Origin: Flavobacteriales bacterium
Lineage (GTDB): Bacteria; Bacteroidota; Bacteroidia; Flavobacteriales; UBA7430
Length of the DNA: 12,540 bases
Reading direction: 5' to 3'
NCBI GenBank assembly: GCA_002707145.1
Contig: PAMD01000008.1
Span: 1 to 12,540 of the forward strand
Below the pieces are notes generated by a model. The model saw nothing but the letters and a program-made list of their open reading frames with translations, was not told where the DNA came from and searched no databases. Made by a program: the position numbers and the translations under genes. This document shows positions 7,667-12,540 of the stretch, piece by piece. Within the stretch, counting starts at the first letter, position 1. The number at the start of each line of letters is the position of its first letter.

Positions 7667-7707
7667 TGTATCAAAAAAGCCAATATCATTATTCCTTCTA
7701 TAAATTA

Positions 7708-9975
7708 TTAGTCTTTTAGATTTTCTGCTAAAAATCCCATCATAGCACTATATAATTCCATTCTATTCTCTTCTTTTTGAAATCCATGTCCTTCATCGTA
7801 TTTTACCATGTATGGAACATTAACACCTTTTGCTCTTAGCCCACTAACAATTTGATCACTTTCATCAATATTTACTCTTGGGTCGTTAGCACCTTGAACT
7901 ACAAAAAGAGGTTTGGTGATTTTATCAATATGAAAAGCAGGAGATACTTCATCCATTATTTTCTTTTCCTCTTCTATATCTTTGTCATACCAAATTGCCT
8001 TTATAATATCTAAATAAGGCTTCCAATATGAAGGCATACTTTCCATAAACGTATAAAGATTTGAAACTCCAACATAATCAATACCACAAGAGTATAGATC
8101 CGGAGTTTTGGTTAACCCTCTCAAAACAGCGTATCCTCCATGACTACCTCCATATATAGCTACTTTTTCAGGGTCTACCCATCCTTGTTTAATTATATAT
8201 TTCAAGCCATCTTCAACATCATCCATAGCTTTTCTTCCAATTTCCTTAAGTCCTTTACGTAAAAATTCTTTTCCGTATCCTCCACTTATTCTAAAATTAA
8301 CATGAAGCGTAGCATATCCTCTACTGGCAAATAATTGCGCTTCTGGATTGAACCCCCAGGAATCTCTTATTCCTTGAGGACCTCCATGAGGATTGACCAC
8401 AACAGGTACTTTCTGTCCTTCTTTTACTGATTTAGGTAAAGTTATGTATCCCTCGATAGTAAGGCCATCTCTGCTCTTAAATTGAATGGGTTTCATACTA
8501 GACATATCATTTTCATCTAATTGAGGCATTAGGTCAAACAGGAGAGATATTTTATCTTTTTTTACATCATAAGAGTAGTATTTTCCATATAGTTTATCAC
8601 TTGTAACATAAATTAAATACTGATCTTCATTATCTGTTTTGTCTGATATATAAAAATCATAGTCACCAAATTCTTCGGATAATCTCAAATATAATTTCTT
8701 AAAGTAATCACTAATTGGAATTATATGATATTTGTCTCCTTCATAACCAAAATAATCTAATTCCCAATTTCTATTCCTTGAAATTCCGAGAGTAGATACG
8801 TCATATTTTTCATGACTAAATAAATTTTCTATTGAATTTTTTTCAGCTAGATCGTATCTAAATATTTCTGTTTTATCAGTTTCTAAATTCGATATAACAT
8901 AAGCTTCATGCATATTTTTTGATGCATAATTGAAATTTTGAATATAAAAGGTTTCGTCCCAATTGGTTTCATGAATGAGCTGAAACTTATTGTTATCCAT
9001 TTTATAAAAAAATTGATTTTTTACACCGTCTTTTAGTTTGCTATATGCTCTTAGATTACCTTCCTTATCAAAAACATATTCTGATATTGGATTTTGAATA
9101 TCTTTATTTTCATACAACAGTTCAATTTCTCCAGAAAAAATGTTGATTTTATAAGGTTCAAATACTTGAGGATTATTTTTATTCATGCTAATAATCATGT
9201 GATCTTCATCTTCTTTTAATCCTTCGATAATGTCAACTTTTACCCCATCATAAGGTGTAAGTTCTTTCTGATCACTTCCGTCAACGTTAACAGCAAATAA
9301 ATGATAATTTTCATTTCCTCCTTTATCCATTATGTAAATTAATCTATCATCATTTGCCCAGCCATAATTTCTGATTAATTCCTCCGCTTCAACTATTATT
9401 CTTTTCTCTTCACCATTGGCAATATTTTTCACATATACATGATTCTTTAGGTTTTTATCTTTTTTACGGAAACTCATGTATCTTCCATTTGGTGATAACT
9501 GAAATGAAGATGAAGTTGGTTTAGCAAAATAATCTTTAACTCCATATTTATAATCTCCTGTTTCTTTTGTAGCTAGAGCCTCTAATTCCTTATTTGAACT
9601 GGGCAGGCTTACATTTCCTGGCTTTTGCATTTCTCCTTTATTTAAATTTAAAGTAAATTCTTTTCCATTTTGCTTGAATATCCCTTTTATTAATTCACCT
9701 TTTAATTTTCCTTCATAGAATGATCCATTCATCAATGATAATGATAAAGCATTTTTCTTTAAAGTAATGTTTTCAATTGGTATTCCTCTGGCTCCTTGAT
9801 TTGGAAAATCCATTGTCCCAATATATTCATTATTTTCTTTTGTAAAGTGAAAAACTAAAGGCATTTCCTGTCCTTGAATATTTAGTTCTCCATTCCAATC
9901 TCCCTCAATATCTTGTGCGTTTATACTATTAGTTAAAAGGATAGTAATCACAAATGCTAAAGTTCTTATTTTCAT
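7708..9975 (-). CDS. Secreted S9-family (prolyl oligopeptidase-like) serine peptidase
   Basis: A 755-residue exported peptidase. Signal peptide MKIRTLAFVITILLTNSINA. Residues about 22-112 form an extra beta domain (GDWNGELNIQGQEMPLVFHF, then MDFPNQGARGIP) known to me from Bacteroidota alpha/beta hydrolases. A beta-propeller follows (about 135-480; SPNGRYMSFRKKDKN, YGWANDDRLIYIMD). The catalytic alpha/beta-hydrolase domain has VVNPHGGPQGIRD, the nucleophile in GGSHGG (S611 by my count), Asp in GANDPRV (D698) and His in DEGHGF (H730), so all three triad residues are present. It should cleave short peptides in the periplasm or at the surface; the exact specificity is not readable. The ATG directly follows an A-run on the coding strand, giving an A-rich leader in place of a Shine-Dalgarno site. 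The gene is convergent to the gld operon and divergent from the Cys-rich pair. Confidence 0.93.
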   Translation of the reverse strand: MKIRTLAFVITILLTNSINAQDIEGDWNGELNIQGQEMPLVFHFTKENNEYIGTMDFPNQGARGIPIENITLKKNALSLSLMNGSFYEGKLKGELIKGIFKQNGKEFTLNLNKGEMQKPGNVSLPSSNKELEALATKETGDYKYGVKDYFAKPTSSSFQLSPNGRYMSFRKKDKNLKNHVYVKNIANGEEKRIIVEAEELIRNYGWANDDRLIYIMDKGGNENYHLFAVNVDGSDQKELTPYDGVKVDIIEGLKEDEDHMIISMNKNNPQVFEPYKINIFSGEIELLYENKDIQNPISEYVFDKEGNLRAYSKLKDGVKNQFFYKMDNNKFQLIHETNWDETFYIQNFNYASKNMHEAYVISNLETDKTEIFRYDLAEKNSIENLFSHEKYDVSTLGISRNRNWELDYFGYEGDKYHIIPISDYFKKLYLRLSEEFGDYDFYISDKTDNEDQYLIYVTSDKLYGKYYSYDVKKDKISLLFDLMPQLDENDMSSMKPIQFKSRDGLTIEGYITLPKSVKEGQKVPVVVNPHGGPQGIRDSWGFNPEAQLFASRGYATLHVNFRISGGYGKEFLRKGLKEIGRKAMDDVEDGLKYIIKQGWVDPEKVAIYGGSHGGYAVLRGLTKTPDLYSCGIDYVGVSNLYTFMESMPSYWKPYLDIIKAIWYDKDIEEEKKIMDEVSPAFHIDKITKPLFVVQGANDPRVNIDESDQIVSGLRAKGVNVPYMVKYDEGHGFQKEENRMELYSAMMGFLAENLKD

Positions 9976-10159
9976 TTTTTTTTTTACAATTATACAAAAA
10001 CCTATTTAATTGTGTGGGTTTATTTTTGGTCATCTAGGTCAAGTTATATATAAAAATCACTTGTTTTTTATATTAATTGGAATGGTTATTGACTCTCATA
10101 ATAAGTATGCTGTTTACGAGCTATGTTCATACGTTTTAAAAAACAATTTTATCAAACTC

Positions 10160-11473
10160 ATGAAGAAAATTTTACTATTATTAGTTGTTAGTTTAGGGCT
10201 AAGTCAATTCACTAAAGGACAAGTCACAATGACTGCTGCATGTGACTTAATGGGACTAGTTGTTAATGTTTCTGATACAAATATTGTTGATATTTACCAC
10301 CCTGGTCATTACTTAACTAACCCATCAGAATACAATGTTATAGATTGGGAGATTACAGACACCCAAGGTAACATTGTCGCTGAAGAAAGCGTGATTGATT
10401 ATCATCGCTTTGCTTTCCAACCTAACTTGCCTTTAACTGATACACTGAATATTAGTGCTCATCTAGTAAATGATTCTGCTATTTATGAAGGCAATCCGGT
10501 TAGTTGCTTGATTGAAGATCAATTATATTGGACAGAAGATTATTTACCTAGTGGAACACTTTATGGTCGATGGACTTTTGTACATGAGAATGTTGGTGAA
10601 GATCAAAATGGCTCAATCGATTCATGTATTGCAATCCCAATAGTAGGTTGTGGGTCAGCTGCATTATGGGATCCAGTTTGTGGATGCGATGGGGTTACAT
10701 ATTCAAATTCTGGAGATGCTGCATGTAATAGTATTTATGATTTCACTGGAGGGGAATGTAATTCTCAGGGAGGCATTTGCACATCTAATTCAGGAATTCA
10801 AATTATTGAGTTTGGTTTTTGGGAAAACCCTGATGATCCTTGTGATATAGGTGAATGCACTTCAGATGGTCAGTTTTTAGAAATAGTGATTGACTGTATG
10901 GAACAAACGGGAATGCCTTGTAATGGTGAATGGGTGGAAGTAGAAGGTCAGTGTTGTTCAGAATGTGTAGAATCTGTAATAGCTAATTATTCTTGTGACT
11001 CAATTAGTTTAAATCCTATTTTACCTTTAGGTGGAGTTTGGGATGACAGTGTTTTAGTGGTAGATATTGAAACATACTTTAGTAATTATTCTATTCCTTA
11101 TGCAGGACTTATGCTCATAGATGACATGGGAGATACTATTGCAATTGAGACGATCTCAACAGCGGTTAATGTGTATGGAATTAGCCCTAACACATCCGAA
11201 ACACGTGAATTAATTCTTGTAAATGAGTTGGTTCTTCCTTTTTCAGGAGAATTATGTGTTGTGGAAGGCCTTTTTGCCGGGACATCAAATATAGTTTGTT
11301 CATACCCTGTAATTTGGTATAATATGGAATTAGATCAAATTCAAAACAATAGACAACCGAAGCTTCTCAGAATGATAGATATCTTAGGACGAGATATAAA
11401 AATTCATCAAAGTGGCCAATTGTTATTTTATATTTATGATAATGGTAGAGTCGACAAGAAATTTTTACAATAA
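10160..11473 (+). CDS. Secreted Cys-rich protein with Kazal-like and VWC-like modules and T9SS sorting domain
   Basis: A 437-residue protein. I start it at 10160 because that ATG opens a clean signal peptide (MKKILLLLVVSLGLSQFTKG); the frame is open upstream to a TTG at 10010 but gives no export signal. After a beta-rich region (23-150), residues 156-200 form a Kazal-like module with WDPVCGCDGVTYSN. Residues 207-269 form a Cys-rich VWC-like module (NPDDPCDIGECTSDG, MPCNGEW, GQCCSEC). A second beta-rich region follows, and the last 40 residues are a T9SS type A sorting domain (KLLRMIDILGRDIK, LLFYIYDNGRVDKKF). It should therefore cross the outer membrane by T9SS and be attached to or released from the surface. 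In the Kazal-like module the cysteine expected after YSNS is Gly185, so inhibitor function is doubtful. Its role may be adhesion or matrix binding. The next gene starts 24 bases downstream and shares the two modules. Confidence 0.85.
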   Translation: MKKILLLLVVSLGLSQFTKGQVTMTAACDLMGLVVNVSDTNIVDIYHPGHYLTNPSEYNVIDWEITDTQGNIVAEESVIDYHRFAFQPNLPLTDTLNISAHLVNDSAIYEGNPVSCLIEDQLYWTEDYLPSGTLYGRWTFVHENVGEDQNGSIDSCIAIPIVGCGSAALWDPVCGCDGVTYSNSGDAACNSIYDFTGGECNSQGGICTSNSGIQIIEFGFWENPDDPCDIGECTSDGQFLEIVIDCMEQTGMPCNGEWVEVEGQCCSECVESVIANYSCDSISLNPILPLGGVWDDSVLVVDIETYFSNYSIPYAGLMLIDDMGDTIAIETISTAVNVYGISPNTSETRELILVNELVLPFSGELCVVEGLFAGTSNIVCSYPVIWYNMELDQIQNNRQPKLLRMIDILGRDIKIHQSGQLLFYIYDNGRVDKKFLQ

Positions 11474-11497
11474 ATTATCAATTTTTAAAAGTCAAAA

Positions 11498-12540
11498 ATG
11501 AAAGCTATTTTTCAATTTCTCTTATTTTTTATTGGACTAAATTCAACTGCTCAAAGTATAAATAACTGTTGTATCAATCCAGGATTGATTAATCCAACTA
11601 CTATGTGTCCCGAGATTTGGGATCCAGTGATAGGTTGTGATGGTATCGAGTATTCCAACTCTTGTGTTGCTCAAGCAGCAGGTATTACTTCTTGGGTTAA
11701 TCAATTAGGAAATTCCACTTCAATAGATTGGGACTGTGGAGTAATTTGTACTTCATGGACTGGTCAGGAGATATATGAAATTGGAGAATGGGCTAACCCT
11801 GATGATCCTTGTGATTTTGGATATTGCAATGACGGAGGCTTTTTTTCTGGAGTTATTATTGATTGTCCAGAATGGATGGGTTTGCCATGCGATGGAGAAT
11901 GGATTCTGGAAGATGGATCCTGTTGTGCAATTTGTGTAGAAAATACTGTTCCTGATTGCGGAGGTATTTCAATTACAATTAACAATGGCTGGAACATGAT
12001 TGGTTTTTCTTGTAGTGAAAATACTGATGCAATTGAAGCATTTTCTTCTATTCAAGATAAGATTGTTATCGCTAAAGATGCTGCTGGTAACGCTTATTTA
12101 CCAAGTTTTAATTTCAATGGAATCGGTGAGTTAGAGAGAGGGTATGGATATTTATTGAAAGTGACAGAGGAAATCAATAATTATAACATTTGCGAAAATG
12201 AACAAGATAACCCAGATGATGGAAGTTGTGAGGATGCTCAAGACGGCTATGATTGCGAGGGTAACCCATTAATTTATGTTGGTGGTCAGTCTCACGGAGG
12301 AATAGTCTTTTACATAGACGAAACAGGCGAGCATGGATTAGTAGCCGCACAAGAAGATTTAGATGGAAGTTATGAGTGGGGCTGCGTAGGAACAGATATT
12401 AACGGCAATAATTCCAGTTTAAGTCCAGAACTTAAAGCTATAGGTGCAGGTCTAGAGAATACTTTAGAAATAGTATCAGGATGCTCAGAAACACCTATAG
12501 CCGCAAGTGAGGCTTTAGCTTATGAATCAGAGGGCTACAG
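11498..12540 (+). CDS. Secreted multidomain Cys-rich protein, cut by right edge
   Basis: Open from the ATG at 11498 to the window end, 347 complete codons seen. Signal peptide MKAIFQFLLFFIGLNSTAQ. Residues 24-66 form a Kazal-like module (CPEIWDPVIGCDGIEYSNSC) in which the usual PVCGC cysteine is Ile45. Residues 84-146 form the same VWC-like module as in the gene upstream (NPDDPCDFGYC, LPCDGEW, GSCCAIC). Residues about 157-231 are a domain beginning ISITINNGWNMIGFSC with GYGYLLKV near its end, common in secreted Bacteroidota proteins but unnamed to me. A linker with DDGSCEDAQDGYDCEGN follows. From 260 a DUF1566-like domain starts (GGQSHGGIVFYIDETGEHG, LVAAQEDL, EWGC) and continues past the edge. 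Probably an exported surface protein in one operon with the preceding gene; a sorting domain, if any, is out of view. Confidence 0.85.
   Translation, partial: MKAIFQFLLFFIGLNSTAQSINNCCINPGLINPTTMCPEIWDPVIGCDGIEYSNSCVAQAAGITSWVNQLGNSTSIDWDCGVICTSWTGQEIYEIGEWANPDDPCDFGYCNDGGFFSGVIIDCPEWMGLPCDGEWILEDGSCCAICVENTVPDCGGISITINNGWNMIGFSCSENTDAIEAFSSIQDKIVIAKDAAGNAYLPSFNFNGIGELERGYGYLLKVTEEINNYNICENEQDNPDDGSCEDAQDGYDCEGNPLIYVGGQSHGGIVFYIDETGEHGLVAAQEDLDGSYEWGCVGTDINGNNSSLSPELKAIGAGLENTLEIVSGCSETPIAASEALAYESEGY

Larger units (their letters stand above)
7397..7707. other. Gene-free stretch between the convergent gld operon and S9 peptidase
   Basis: About 310 bases between two convergent genes, with no coding frame worth calling. 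It contains a perfect palindrome TTCAAATTTTGAA just after the operon stop, a strong plus-strand terminator at 7503-7543, a small AACTTT/AAAGTT hairpin at 7605-7620, and a 33-base imperfect palindrome at 7634-7666. Confidence 0.7.

Noticed and set aside
10021..10028. TATTTTTG, an exact match to the Bacteroidota -7 element TAnnTTTG, upstream of the Cys-rich pair
   Set aside because: No TTG/TTTG element at the expected 19-21 base distance upstream, and the motif is easy to find by chance in AT-rich DNA.
10010..10159. N-terminal extension of the Cys-rich protein from a TTG at 10010
   Set aside because: The extension gives no export signal, while the ATG at 10160 opens a textbook signal peptide. 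The extra open frame is probably chance.
10650..10850. Plus-strand 66-residue open frame in another frame of the Cys-rich gene
   Set aside because: It overlaps the Kazal-like coding region, whose frame is clearly the real one.
11764..11997. Minus-strand 77-residue open frame
   Set aside because: Antisense to the VWC-like module of the second Cys-rich protein; no independent support.

Overview
The window looks like chromosomal DNA of a marine or aquatic member of the Bacteroidota, probably Flavobacteriales. The DNA is AT-rich and there are no clear Shine-Dalgarno sites. The genes point the same way: a gldA-gldF-gldG transporter set, a C-terminal type IX secretion (T9SS) sorting domain, Cys-rich secreted proteins with DDGSC-type repeats, and an S9 peptidase with a Bacteroidota-style N-terminal beta domain. 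This assignment is inferred from family content only.

Layout. (1) Positions 1-1416, minus strand: a large secreted protein, cut by the left edge, with an N-terminal beta domain followed by at least thirteen 26-residue Cys-rich repeats. Its reading frame has no ATG before the signal peptide and meets a stop inside an 11-A run. (2) Positions 1758-2902, minus strand: a small lipoprotein and a small outer-membrane barrel-like protein. (3) Positions 2903-3298: a gene-free stretch with a strong minus-strand terminator that serves no visible gene, and a weaker plus-strand terminator-like hairpin in the leader of the next operon. (4) Positions 3299-7396, plus strand: a tight four-gene operon of ABC ATPase (GldA), ABC permease (GldF), auxiliary protein (GldG) and a DUF4340 protein, closed by a strong terminator at 7503-7543. 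(5) Positions 7708-9975, minus strand: a secreted S9 prolyl-oligopeptidase-family peptidase. (6) Positions 10160-12540, plus strand: two tandem secreted Cys-rich proteins sharing a Kazal-like plus VWC-like module. The first ends in a T9SS sorting domain; the second runs off the right edge in a DUF1566-like domain.

How the genes may work together. The gld operon is an inner-membrane transporter linked to gliding in Flavobacterium. The large Cys-rich proteins on both flanks are probable exported surface or adhesive proteins, at least one of them a T9SS client. The S9 peptidase is divergent from the Kazal-like pair, so a peptidase/inhibitor relationship can be imagined, but both Kazal-like modules have lost a conserved cysteine. 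I see no clear new defence or mobile system. The best leads are the degenerate start of the repeat protein, the recently expanded repeats, the orphan terminators at 3029-3217, and the paired Cys-rich modules.
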